From Lachnospiraceae bacterium (lineage in GTDB: Bacteria > Bacillota > Clostridia > Lachnospirales > Lachnospiraceae), in the NCBI GenBank assembly GCA_024693135.1, contig JAILLN010000033.1:1-64000 (forward strand): DNA of 64,000 nt, read 5' to 3'. Below are positions 34,730 through 42,950 of the stretch, piece after piece. Below the pieces are notes generated by a model. It did no database searches, was not told the DNA's origin, and worked only from the letters and a program-made list of their open reading frames with translations. Position 1 is the first letter of the stretch. Every line of letters starts with the position of its first letter. Position numbers and translations under genes: made by a program.

Positions 34730-36361
34730 ATGGAAGCATTAGTGATCGGAAGCGGGATCGCAGGCATGGCCTGTGCCCTTCGGCTTGCGAAACAGGGCAT
34801 CCACGTCGTCCTTGCCTCCCCATATCCTTCAGAACGTTCCCAGTCCGTCATGGCGGCAGGGGGGATCAACGCCATGGTTTCCGGAAATGAAGAGGGGGAC
34901 TCGGTAGAAAGCCATATCCAGGATACCTTAAAGGGCGGAAGCGGCCTGGGCGGGGAAGAAGCCGTCCGGGGCATGTGCGAACACGGCGGGGAGATCATCC
35001 GCTATCTCGAAAGCATCGGCACGGTCTTCAGCGTGGACGGCGCCAATAAGCCGGTCCGGCGCGCTTTCGGGGGTCAGAGCCACAAGCGCACGTATTACTG
35101 CGGTTCCGCCACAGGAAAGCAGATCGTTTCTGCCCTTGCCATGGAATGCCGAAGATTCGAGGCCTTTGGCATGATCACCCGGAGGCTTCGCTGCTCCTTC
35201 CATTCCGCGCTGATCCGGGACGGGGCCGCATACGGCGCCCTTCTCTATGATGAAGCCAGCGCCCGGCTGGAAGCCTGTTATGCCGATTTCCTCGTGATGG
35301 CCACTGGCGGGCAGAATGCCCTCTTCGGAAAGACCACCGGCTCCTCCCTCTGCGACGGGTATGCGGCCGGCCGGCTCTTCATGCAGGGGGCTGTGCTGAA
35401 AAATCTGGAATTCATCCAATATCATCCCACCACCCTGGAAACTGCCCAGAAAAAGATGCTGATCTCTGAGGCTGTCCGCGGGGAGGGCGGGAGGCTCTTT
35501 TACGTGGAAAACGGCGAAAGGGTCTATTTCATGGAGGAAAAATACGGAAAACGGGGAAACCTGATGACCAGGGATGTGATCTCCCGGGAGATCTACGCCA
35601 CAGGGAAGGACGTCTACCTCGACATTTCCTTCTTAGACGGGCAGACCATCGACGAGCGCCTGCCTGAGGTCAGGGACATCTGCATCAAGTACCGGGGCAT
35701 CGACATCAAAAAGGAGCCCATCCCAGTCTCTCCCTCCGTCCACTTTTTCATGGGCGGGCTGGCCGTCCATTTAAACCATGAGACCAGTCTCCGCAACCTT
35801 TTTGCCGTAGGCGAATGTGCCTCCATCTATCACGGGGCCAACCGCCTGGGAGGGAATTCCCTGCTTTCTGCCATTTACAGTGGCTTCGTGGCTGCCGACG
35901 AGATCGCCGGGCGGGCTCCGGCCAGAAAATATCCAGATTTCACCGCCTTTATGGAGGATGAACGGAGGCTTTTGAAGAAAAGCTCTGCCTCCAAAAGCAC
36001 CTTCCCCGTATTCTATATCCGGGACATGCTTTCCATGACCATGGCAGAGCATCTCGGCATCGTCAGGGATGAAAAGGGGCTGGAGGAAGGACTGACCGAC
36101 ATCGGATACTATCTGTCCATCGCGGAGAAGATCCGTTATGACCGCTCCGTGCCGGCCTATTCTAATTTCAGCCTGAAGCCGATCCTCTGCATTGCCGGAG
36201 CCACCCTTGCCTCCGCCAGGGAAAGGCGGGAAAGCCGGGGCGCCCATTTCCGGAGCGACTACCCGGAAACCCTCGAGCGGTACGGCTATGCAACCCTTGT
36301 CTCATATCAGGACGGTAAGTTTCAGATCCGTCCAGACCAGGAGCATGCTTATGAAAGTTAA
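34730..36361 (+). CDS. frdA: Fumarate reductase/succinate dehydrogenase flavoprotein
   Basis: A 543-residue protein. The FAD site is VIGSGIAGMACALRLAKQG at the N-terminus, with GGQSHKRTYYCG, EFIQYHPTTLE and RDVISREIY further on. The proton-path and substrate residues lie in VHFFMGGLAV and HGANRLGGNSLL. It reduces fumarate or oxidises succinate. The gene starts 6 bp after mdh with only a weak ribosome site (GGAG about 15 nt upstream) and overlaps frdB by 11 bp. L-aspartate oxidase is a related alternative but is made unlikely by the FrdB partner. Confidence 0.9.
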   Translation: MEALVIGSGIAGMACALRLAKQGIHVVLASPYPSERSQSVMAAGGINAMVSGNEEGDSVESHIQDTLKGGSGLGGEEAVRGMCEHGGEIIRYLESIGTVFSVDGANKPVRRAFGGQSHKRTYYCGSATGKQIVSALAMECRRFEAFGMITRRLRCSFHSALIRDGAAYGALLYDEASARLEACYADFLVMATGGQNALFGKTTGSSLCDGYAAGRLFMQGAVLKNLEFIQYHPTTLETAQKKMLISEAVRGEGGRLFYVENGERVYFMEEKYGKRGNLMTRDVISREIYATGKDVYLDISFLDGQTIDERLPEVRDICIKYRGIDIKKEPIPVSPSVHFFMGGLAVHLNHETSLRNLFAVGECASIYHGANRLGGNSLLSAIYSGFVAADEIAGRAPARKYPDFTAFMEDERRLLKKSSASKSTFPVFYIRDMLSMTMAEHLGIVRDEKGLEEGLTDIGYYLSIAEKIRYDRSVPAYSNFSLKPILCIAGATLASARERRESRGAHFRSDYPETLERYGYATLVSYQDGKFQIRPDQEHAYES

Positions 36362-37028
36362 TGTCCTCAGGCGCATGACGCCGGAGCAGGAGCCCTATTG
36401 GGAAAGCTTCCTTTACGACGGATCCGAAGACAATACCGTCGCCGGGCTCCTGGATTATATCAATTATAACGATGACATTCTGAATGACAAAGGCGAGAAG
36501 ACCACGCGCATCAGCTGGGAATGCTCCTGCATCCAGGGCATCTGCGGAGCCTGCGCCATGATCGTAAACGATGTGCCTGCCCTGGCCTGCGAGGCTTTCT
36601 TAAAGGACATCCAGGGCGAAGAGATCAGCCTCCGGCCCCTGAGCAAGTTCCCCGTGATCCGCGATCTGGTGGTCGACCGGTCCGGCATCTATGACAGCCT
36701 CCGGCACAATAATGTCTGCATCGAGACCTATAAGCCTCCTTCAGACGGGGACCACGAGCAGGATTACGCCTCCGCCAAGTGCCTGAAATGCGGACTCTGC
36801 ATCGAATGCTGCCCGAAGTATACCGACGGGAGGACCTTCTACGGGGCGCCCTTTGCCAACGACTGCTATCTTGTGGCCTCCAGGAATCAGGAGAAGTCCC
36901 ATGAGATCCTGGAAATCTACCAGGAGCATTTTAAGGACAGCTGTGCCTTCGACCTGGCCTGCATGAGGATCTGCCCCATGGGCATCAAGATCACCGCCTG
37001 CATGAAAAAGCTGAACAGCCTGAAATAA
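36351..37028 (+). CDS. frdB: Fumarate reductase/succinate dehydrogenase iron-sulfur protein
   Basis: 225 residues from the ATG at 36351 (AGGAG upstream), overlapping the frdA stop; the longer open frame before it is frdA in another frame. The plant-type 2Fe-2S ligands are Cys60, Cys65, Cys68 and Cys80 (CSCIQGICGACAM, PALAC). A C-terminal ferredoxin domain has CLKCGLCIECCP and further cysteines in CMRICPMGIK. It wires electrons to FrdA. No membrane anchor (FrdC/FrdD or SdhC) is encoded near it, so the enzyme may be soluble and take electrons from a cytosolic donor. Confidence 0.9.
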   Translation: MKVNVLRRMTPEQEPYWESFLYDGSEDNTVAGLLDYINYNDDILNDKGEKTTRISWECSCIQGICGACAMIVNDVPALACEAFLKDIQGEEISLRPLSKFPVIRDLVVDRSGIYDSLRHNNVCIETYKPPSDGDHEQDYASAKCLKCGLCIECCPKYTDGRTFYGAPFANDCYLVASRNQEKSHEILEIYQEHFKDSCAFDLACMRICPMGIKITACMKKLNSLK

Positions 37029-37074
37029 CGGGTTTTTGCACCTGTGATCATAATAAATAAAGGATGGAAGGATT

Positions 37075-37917
37075 ATGCGTGAAATCAAAGTATCGGAAAT
37101 AACCGGAGCGATTCGGGATATGTGCATCGAGGCAAACTTAAGATTGTCCGGCGATATGAAGGAAGCCCTTTTGGCCGCCGAAAACGAGGAAACCTCCGAA
37201 AACGGTAAGCATATCCTGCGGAAGCTTCAGGAGAACCTGGACATCGCCTGTGCGGATGAGATCCCCATCTGCCAGGACACGGGCATGGCGGTGGTATTTC
37301 TGGAAGCCGGCCAGGATGTGCATTTTGCCGGCGGACCGCTGGAGGATGCCGTCAACGAGGGGGTAAGGCTTGGCTATACGGAGGGCTTCTTGAGAAAGTC
37401 CGTGGTGGACGACCCGCTTCTTCGGAAAAACACGGGAGACAATACCCCCGCCGTCATCCATGAGCGGATCGTAGAAGGAGACCGGGTAAAGATCACCCTT
37501 GCTCCAAAGGGCTTTGGCAGTGAGAATATGAGCCGCATCTTTATGCTCAAGCCGGCAGAGGGCATCGAAGGGGTAAAAAATGCCATACTGACGGCGGTGA
37601 AGGACGCAGGGCCCAACGCCTGCCCTCCCATGGTCGTGGGCGTGGGGATCGGCGGAGATTTTGAAAAAGCCGCGATCCTTGCGAAGGAGGCCCTGACCCG
37701 GAAAGCCGATGACGCCTCTGAACTGCCCCATATCCGGGCGCTGGAGGAGGAGCTTAAGGGCCTGATCAACCAGACCGGGATCGGTCCCGGCGGCCTCGGG
37801 GGAAGGATCACCTGCCTGGCGGTCAAGATCAATACCTATCCCACCCATATCGCAGGCCTTCCTGTCGCCGTAAATATCTGCTGCCACGTAAACCGGCACA
37901 TCACAAGGGAATTATAA
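37075..37917 (+). CDS. fumA: Class I fumarate hydratase, alpha subunit
   Basis: 280 residues, the normal length for the separate alpha subunit of the oxygen-sensitive 4Fe-4S fumarase. Cluster-ligand motifs are ICQDTGMAVVF (Cys66), GPNACPPMVVGVG and NICCHVNRH. GIGPGGLGG precedes the last. It dehydrates malate to fumarate together with the beta subunit encoded 17 bp downstream. The paralogous L(+)-tartrate dehydratase cannot be excluded from sequence alone, but the Mdh/Frd neighbours favour fumarase. Confidence 0.93.
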   Translation: MREIKVSEITGAIRDMCIEANLRLSGDMKEALLAAENEETSENGKHILRKLQENLDIACADEIPICQDTGMAVVFLEAGQDVHFAGGPLEDAVNEGVRLGYTEGFLRKSVVDDPLLRKNTGDNTPAVIHERIVEGDRVKITLAPKGFGSENMSRIFMLKPAEGIEGVKNAILTAVKDAGPNACPPMVVGVGIGGDFEKAAILAKEALTRKADDASELPHIRALEEELKGLINQTGIGPGGLGGRITCLAVKINTYPTHIAGLPVAVNICCHVNRHITREL

Positions 37918-37934
37918 GGAAAAGAGGAAAAAAG

Positions 37935-38486
37935 ATGACTGAGATCCGATTAAGCTCGCCACTGAAGGAGGAAGAGATCCTGAAGCTGAAGGCAGGGGAC
38001 AGGGTCAGCCTTTCGGGCATCGTGTATTCCGCCCGGGATGCGGCCCATAAGCGCATGGAGGAGGCCCTGTCTGCCGGAAAGGAGCTTCCCTTTGACATCA
38101 AAAACAACATCATCTACTATATGGGGCCCTCTCCCGCAAGGCCGGGTCAGGTCATCGGTGCCGCCGGCCCCACCACCGCAAGCCGCATGGACAAATATAC
38201 CCCAAGGCTCCTGGACCTGGGGCTTAAGGGCATGATCGGCAAGGGGAAGCGCACCGAGGAGGTCCATGAGGCCATCGTGCGCAATCATGCCGTCTATTTC
38301 GCGGCCATCGGAGGCGCCGGGGCCCTGCTTTCCAAGTGCATCAAGCGCTCGGAGGTCATTGCCTATGATGACCTGGGGACGGAAGCCATCCGGCGGCTTG
38401 AGATCGAAGATTTCCCCTGCATCGTGGTCATCGACCCCACAGGAAAGGATCTGTACCGGCTGACTTCGGAAACAGTCGTTTCTTAA
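37935..38486 (+). CDS. fumB: Class I fumarate hydratase, beta subunit
   Basis: 183 residues. Family motifs are AGDRVSLSGIVYSARDAAHKR, YMGPSPARPGQVIGAAGPTT, MIGKGKR and AIRRLEIEDFPC. It completes the fumarase active site. It follows fumA after 17 bp with GGAAAAGAGG before the ATG. Confidence 0.94.
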   Translation: MTEIRLSSPLKEEEILKLKAGDRVSLSGIVYSARDAAHKRMEEALSAGKELPFDIKNNIIYYMGPSPARPGQVIGAAGPTTASRMDKYTPRLLDLGLKGMIGKGKRTEEVHEAIVRNHAVYFAAIGGAGALLSKCIKRSEVIAYDDLGTEAIRRLEIEDFPCIVVIDPTGKDLYRLTSETVVS

Positions 38487-38526
38487 TGGCGCCGTTCTTG
38501 GGAATAGAGGAGTTTTCCACAAAGAA

Positions 38527-39369
38527 ATGATAACAAGCGATTTTCATACACATACCACTTTTTCCACGGACGGGACCTCCGACATGGAGAGCATGATAAA
38601 GGAGGCCATCCGCCTGGGCTTAAAGCAGATCTGCTTTACGGAGCATAATGACTACGGTGCCCGCTTTGATGAAGGGCCGGGCGCCTTCGTGGTGGATACG
38701 GAGGCCTATCGCAAAAAATACCTGGAGCTTGCGGAAAAATATAAGGACCGGATCACGGTCCTCTTCGGGGTGGAGATCGGCCTTTTAAACGATCCCGCAA
38801 TCGCGGAGCATTTCCGGAAATATACAAAGGCCTTTCCCTTTGACTTCATCATCGGCTCTGCCCACTTCGCCTGCGGGCTCGATCCCTACAAGCCGTCCTA
38901 CTGGGAGTCCTTTGAAAGCCCTGAGGCCGCGGTCCGGTCTTATTTTGAAGAAGAGCTTGCCTGTCTCTCGCTCTATGACTGCTTTCATTCCTTCGGCCAT
39001 CTGGATTATGCCCTGCGCTATGCCCCGCAGTCCACGCGGGATATTGGCTATGAGCCGTTTTATGATATCCTCGGGGAGGTATTGACAGCCCTCATTGCCG
39101 GGAATAAGGTCCTGGAGATCAATTCCGGCGGCTTCCGCTCCCCCCTGCACAGGCCGAACCCTGCCGTGCCCATCATCCGGTGCTACCGGGAGCTGGGAGG
39201 GCTGCCTCCCACGATCGGTTCGGATGCCCATATCACCTCCGATCTTGCCCGGGATTTCCACCGGGTGGAGGAGATCCTTTCCGCATGCGGCTTTCACAGC
39301 TATTCTGTCTTTGAAAAAGGGATCCGTTCGGAGGTCAGCCTGGATCCTTCTGCCGCGCCTTCTTCTTAA
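38527..39369 (+). CDS. PHP-domain phosphatase, histidinol-phosphatase (HisK) like
   Basis: 280 residues. PHP metal motifs are in order: DFHTHTTFSTDGT (His7, His9), FTEHND, GVEIGLL, IIGSAHF, SFGHLDYALRY and IGSDAHITSD. This is the HisK class that removes phosphate from histidinol phosphate. No other histidine genes are nearby, so the substrate is uncertain. It lies 40 bp after fumB and could be read from the same transcript. Confidence 0.85.
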   Translation: MITSDFHTHTTFSTDGTSDMESMIKEAIRLGLKQICFTEHNDYGARFDEGPGAFVVDTEAYRKKYLELAEKYKDRITVLFGVEIGLLNDPAIAEHFRKYTKAFPFDFIIGSAHFACGLDPYKPSYWESFESPEAAVRSYFEEELACLSLYDCFHSFGHLDYALRYAPQSTRDIGYEPFYDILGEVLTALIAGNKVLEINSGGFRSPLHRPNPAVPIIRCYRELGGLPPTIGSDAHITSDLARDFHRVEEILSACGFHSYSVFEKGIRSEVSLDPSAAPSS

Positions 39370-39423
39370 GCCGCGGATTATCTTCTCACGCTGTCTCCCT
39401 GCGCCTCCCGGCCTTTCCTCTTC

Positions 39424-40572
39424 TCACGCTGCCTCTCTGCGCTTCCCGGTCAGCTTTCCGATCCCCTTCAGAGCGCCATTTACCCCTTCCGTAAGCAGAA
39501 AGGACGCCAGGCTTGCCAGCACAAACTCACACAGGATCAAAAGCAGGCTCTGTGCCAGGTTCTTCACTTCCCCGCCCCGGAAGGGCTCCATAAGGGCATA
39601 AAGGATCACATGGTGCGTCAGGAAGATCCCATAGGAATACTTGCTCATAAACCGTATCCACCGGGCAAGAAGCCCGGAAAAGATGTCATGGAACCTCCCC
39701 TTCCGGTACTGCCCCACACAGAAATCCGTAACCCAGGAAAGCAGGATGAACCAGAGGAAGCCCATCACGTCTGATGCGATGACCTCCGGCAGGGGCACAT
39801 GCACCACCGCCAGCAGGATAATGAGCAGTAGGCTTGCCAGGGCCGCCACAAACCGCCCCAGCACATTTTTATATTGAATATAGAGCATCCCCAGCCACAG
39901 GCCGTAAAGGCAGGTCCAGACACACCGGCTGTCCGGCATGGTGATATGGCTGTTGTAATACTTCACCAGATAGATGAAGAGGTTGGTATTTTCCATGCTG
40001 GAAAGCAGATGGCGGTATACGTTGAACACAAAGATCACCGTAAGGAGCAGGGTCACCGGCCAGCGTGCATGGAGAAAAAGGAACTGCATCAAAGGGTAAA
40101 GCAGGTAGAGGATGATGATCGCGCCCAGAAACCACTCCCCCAGGCAGTAATAATTCAGCCCATGATGCATGAAATACCCATCCATGCCAAGGGCCGTCAT
40201 CCACATGATCCTCCTGGAGCCGGCCCAGTACCAGGTACCCAGCTTCCGGGAATTGATCACATACATGATAAACCACGCCACATAAAACATGGGAAAGATG
40301 GTGAGCCATCTCTTCCAGTAGAAATCCAGGAGCCCTCCCTTTCCCCTGATCTTCTTCAGCCGGTCGCGCCAATTGTAGTAAAGGGCCGCGCCGCTCAGCA
40401 TGAAAAACATGGAGACGAAGGAGCCTCCCCAGTTGCCGCTGGCATAGGTCATCAGCATCGGGTGCGGGCCTGCGATATTGTATTCCACATACACATACCC
40501 ACAGTGGATGAAGACCACCATGAAGGTACAGAATGTACGGATCACGTCAAATGAATACTGTCTCTCTTTCAT
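39424..40572 (-). CDS. Membrane acyltransferase (acyltransferase 3 family)
   Basis: 382 residues from the ATG at 40570-40572 (GCAGGAGAA just upstream); another in-frame ATG exists 60 bp earlier. About ten membrane segments. Family motifs are YSFDVIRTFCTFMVVFIHCGY at the N-terminus (with the active-site histidine in FIHCGY), NWGGSFVSMFFMLSGAALYY and KYSYGIFLTHHVIL. Such proteins O-acetylate or acylate surface sugars. The target is unknown. Confidence 0.88.
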   Translation of the reverse strand: MKERQYSFDVIRTFCTFMVVFIHCGYVYVEYNIAGPHPMLMTYASGNWGGSFVSMFFMLSGAALYYNWRDRLKKIRGKGGLLDFYWKRWLTIFPMFYVAWFIMYVINSRKLGTWYWAGSRRIMWMTALGMDGYFMHHGLNYYCLGEWFLGAIIILYLLYPLMQFLFLHARWPVTLLLTVIFVFNVYRHLLSSMENTNLFIYLVKYYNSHITMPDSRCVWTCLYGLWLGMLYIQYKNVLGRFVAALASLLLIILLAVVHVPLPEVIASDVMGFLWFILLSWVTDFCVGQYRKGRFHDIFSGLLARWIRFMSKYSYGIFLTHHVILYALMEPFRGGEVKNLAQSLLLILCEFVLASLASFLLTEGVNGALKGIGKLTGKRREAA

Positions 40573-41036
40573 TTCTCCTGCTTCCAGGCTCCTCCTGAAT
40601 AAACGCCCCCATAGTTTTGTCCGGTAATCCACGCCCGGCTTAAGGGCTGCAGCGCTTCTATTGGTATTATGAACTATTTTGCGTGGAATATCAACGAACC
40701 GGGATTTCCCGTATCTTTTTCACAATGCCTGCAATGGATGATGGACGGGAAAACATCAACCGGTCCGGCTTTCCGGCATAAAATACAGTCCTTGAACAGC
40801 ATGAATCTGGAAGGGCTATTGGCTGAAGTCCTAATTTTTACAAAAAGGTTACATAAACATTACGATTGTTACCATAAAATTGAAGAAAATTATACATAAT
40901 TATTTTACATAACGAAAAATTTTTTTAAAATTTTTTTTTCACAACATCTTGTGAGACCCAAAAATCCATTGGTCGATATGTTGTGATTTTCGGCCAAAAA
41001 ATCCTCACAAATCCAGTAACTGTGCGGATTTGACCA
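40573..41036. other. Divergent intergenic region with half-site array and inverted repeats
   Basis: A long gap between the acyltransferase and xerD. The first 270 bp hold no recognisable gene (one 76-codon frame lacks a ribosome site). The rest contains half-site array 2 (40848-40912), a poly-A/T stretch (40916-40939), and the 9-bp inverted repeat TCACAACAT (40939-40947) / ATGTTGTGA (40978-40986), with nested TTGTGAG (40949-40955) / CTCACAA (41004-41010). Confidence 0.6.
40848..40912 (+). repeat. TTTACATAA half-site array 2, upstream of xerD
   Basis: Units GTTACATAA (40848-40856), TTACCATAA (40869-40877), TATACATAA (40891-40899) and TTTACATAA (40904-40912). The first three are 21 and 22 bp apart and the last 13 bp further. 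A further exact copy (41154-41162) lies inside the xerD coding region. The orientation is opposite to array 1. Confidence 0.65.
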
Positions 41037-41065
41037 TTGCTTTTCTGATTTTTCGTATATATAAT
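41037..41065 (+). promoter_or_regulatory. Sigma-A promoter of xerD
   Basis: TTGCTT (41037-41042), a 17-bp spacer and perfect TATAAT (41060-41065). A GCCC-TGTTT-GGGC mini-hairpin follows in the leader, at about 41081-41093. Confidence 0.65.
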
Positions 41066-41121
41066 GTCTAATGTGATACGCCCTGTTTGGGCATTCACAA
41101 GGAGAGGAAATATACGGGAAT

Positions 41122-42006
41122 ATGGAACAGCAGATCGAAGCATTCATAAATTATTTACATAATGTGAAGAAGACTTCGAAGAACACTGAGCTTTCTTACC
41201 GGCGGGATCTGATGAAAATGTGTGCCTTCCTGAAGGAGGCAGGCATCACGGATGCCACAGCGGTAAAGAAGGAAGACCTGGCCAGATACATGCAGCATTT
41301 CGAGGAGGAAAAGGCGGCGCCTGCCTCCGTGTCCAGGAGCATCGCTTCCATGAGAGCGTTCTTCAACTATCTGGAAAAAGAGGGGAAGATCGATGATTCC
41401 CCTGCAGAAGGGCTGAAGGCTCCGAAGATCGAAAAGAAGCTTCCCCAGATCATGACCCAGGACGAAGTGATCCGCCTTTTGGAGCAGCCCTCCGGGGACA
41501 GCCCCAAGGACATCCGTGACAAGGCCATGCTGGAGCTTCTCTATGCTACGGGAATGCGGGTTACGGAGCTTATTACCTTAAGGGTCCAGGATCTCAATCT
41601 TCAGATGAATTACGTGGACTGCCACGACCCGAATAAGGAGCGGATCATCCCCTTCGGCATCGAGGCCAGGAATGCCCTGAAGAACTACATGGATCATTCC
41701 AGGGAAGCCATGATCGAGGACCGGAACGAGGATACCCTCTTCGTGAATTGCTCAGGGCAGCCGATGTCCCGCCAGGGCTTCTGGAAGCTGATCAAGTATT
41801 ATACGAAAAAGGCGGGGATCCAGATGGACATCACGCCCCATACCCTCCGCCATTCCTTTGCGGCGCATCTGGTGGAAAACGGCGCGGATCTGCGGTCCGT
41901 CCAGGAGATGCTGGGCCACTCCGATATCTCCACCACACAGATCTATGCGGCCCTAAGCCACAACCATATCCGGGAAGTATACGAAAAGGCGCATCCAAGA
42001 AGATAG
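41122..42006 (+). CDS. xerD: XerD-like tyrosine recombinase
   Basis: 294 residues, standard Xer length. An N-terminal SAM-like core-binding domain lies at about 1-90 and the catalytic domain at about 105-294. The catalytic set is complete: Arg146 (GMRVTEL), Lys172 (NKERIIPFG), His240 and Arg243 (HTLRHSFAAHL), His266 (GHSDISTTQIY) and nucleophile Tyr275. The C-terminal HPRR end is XerD-like. XerD normally acts with XerC at one chromosomal dif site to resolve dimers. Here the gene lies beside one of four clusters of dif-arm-like words, and a copy of the word lies in its own first codons. GGAGAGG is 14 nt from the ATG, rather far. No phage genes are near, so a prophage integrase is unlikely. Confidence 0.9.
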   Translation: MEQQIEAFINYLHNVKKTSKNTELSYRRDLMKMCAFLKEAGITDATAVKKEDLARYMQHFEEEKAAPASVSRSIASMRAFFNYLEKEGKIDDSPAEGLKAPKIEKKLPQIMTQDEVIRLLEQPSGDSPKDIRDKAMLELLYATGMRVTELITLRVQDLNLQMNYVDCHDPNKERIIPFGIEARNALKNYMDHSREAMIEDRNEDTLFVNCSGQPMSRQGFWKLIKYYTKKAGIQMDITPHTLRHSFAAHLVENGADLRSVQEMLGHSDISTTQIYAALSHNHIREVYEKAHPRR

Positions 42007-42022
42007 GATGCGCCTTTCTTTA
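41988..42022. terminator. Terminator overlapping the 3' end of xerD
   Basis: Stem GGCGCATCC (41988-41996) / GGATGCGCC (42006-42014) with TTTCTTT after it. The stop codon lies within the loop and the right arm. Confidence 0.8.
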
Positions 42023-42039
42023 TATTCTTTGCTTTCCCC

Positions 42040-42354
42040 TCAATTCTCCTTCATGACCTTAGATCTTCCGTCATCCGCCATCATGGTAATGGCGTTATAT
42101 GCCACTGCCGCAAATATGTACTGGTTGGTCATGCTCTTGTCCTTTGCCGCCACAGCCTTATAATGCTCCATCTGATGCTTATAATAATTCTGCGCTTCCA
42201 CTACGCTGTTGTGGGTGACTACGATGCCCTCGCAATAAAACGTCCCGGTGTTGGAATCATACCGTGACCCCGCATATTTGGTATTATATTGATCCGTCAT
42301 CCCAGCCTGATCTGCCAGCTTCCGGATGAGCTCCTCCCGATCTTTAAATTGCAT
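42040..42354 (-). CDS. Uncharacterised 104-residue protein
   Basis: A soluble, helical protein (FKDREELIRKLADQAGMTDQ, VVEAQNYYKHQMEHYKAVAA, YIFAAVAYNAITMMADDGRS) with no recognised domain. GGGAG stands about 7 nt before the ATG. It is probably monocistronic, convergent with xerD across the shared terminator. No function can be assigned. Confidence 0.6.
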   Translation of the reverse strand: MQFKDREELIRKLADQAGMTDQYNTKYAGSRYDSNTGTFYCEGIVVTHNSVVEAQNYYKHQMEHYKAVAAKDKSMTNQYIFAAVAYNAITMMADDGRSKVMKEN

Positions 42355-42407
42355 GGCCTGCTCCCTTCTTAATCCGACTCCATCATATCACCCTTCCCCG
42401 CCGGATT

Positions 42408-42950
42408 TCAATTCCCATATTTATCCTTATAAGCCATAACGGATGCTATTGTTTTGGAATCCTGGATCTGCCCTTCATAGATCATGCGGACCAGGTCCTC
42501 CAGCGTACAGGGACAGACATCAATGAATTCATCCGGATCCAGGTTCTGTCTGGTGGGAACCAGATCCTCGGCTACGTAGACCTCGATCACCTCGTCGCAG
42601 TATGCAATGGCCGTGACGATGGAGATCAGATGGGTCATTTCACCGCACCGGTAGCCTGTCTCCTCCTCCAGTTCCCTTTTTGCGGCTTCTTCAAAGGGTT
42701 CTTCCCTGCCATTCCTTCCCCCGGCCGGGATCTCCAGGGACACCCGGCGGATGGCATGGCGGTACTGCCGGACCATAAGGATCCTCCCATCCGGAAGCAC
42801 CGGAACAATAGCAGCCGCTCCTTTATGCACCAGGGTCTCATATACCCTTATCCGGCCATCCGGCAGCTTCAGCGTATCCTTACAATAATCAAACACCCGG
42901 TTGGAATCTACCTTCTTCCTTTCCAGGAGCTCAAATTCCTTAATCATCAT
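42408..42950 (-). CDS. nudF: NUDIX hydrolase, ADP-ribose pyrophosphatase type
   Basis: 180 residues. A complete Nudix box runs from GRNGREE to RELEEETGY (GxxxxxExxxxxxxREUxEExGU), preceded by ILMVRQYRHAIRRVSLEIPA and followed by a C-terminal YEGQIQDSKTIASV helix. These are features of ADP-ribose pyrophosphatases. It hydrolyses ADP-ribose to AMP and ribose 5-phosphate. The ATG overlaps the end of the aminotransferase gene by 11 bp, so the pair is translationally coupled. Confidence 0.9.
   Translation of the reverse strand: MMIKEFELLERKKVDSNRVFDYCKDTLKLPDGRIRVYETLVHKGAAAIVPVLPDGRILMVRQYRHAIRRVSLEIPAGGRNGREEPFEEAAKRELEEETGYRCGEMTHLISIVTAIAYCDEVIEVYVAEDLVPTRQNLDPDEFIDVCPCTLEDLVRMIYEGQIQDSKTIASVMAYKDKYGN

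Noticed and set aside
36192-36350. N-terminal extension of FrdB
   Set aside because: This stretch is the frdA coding region in another frame. The AGGAG site and family alignment place the start at 36351.
40669-40899. 76-codon plus-strand frame before xerD
   Set aside because: No ribosome site, runs into half-site array 2, and its product has no protein-like pattern.
41122-42006. Prophage or conjugative-element integrase
   Set aside because: Length, core-binding domain and C-terminal HPRR end are those of chromosomal XerD, and no phage or conjugation genes are nearby.
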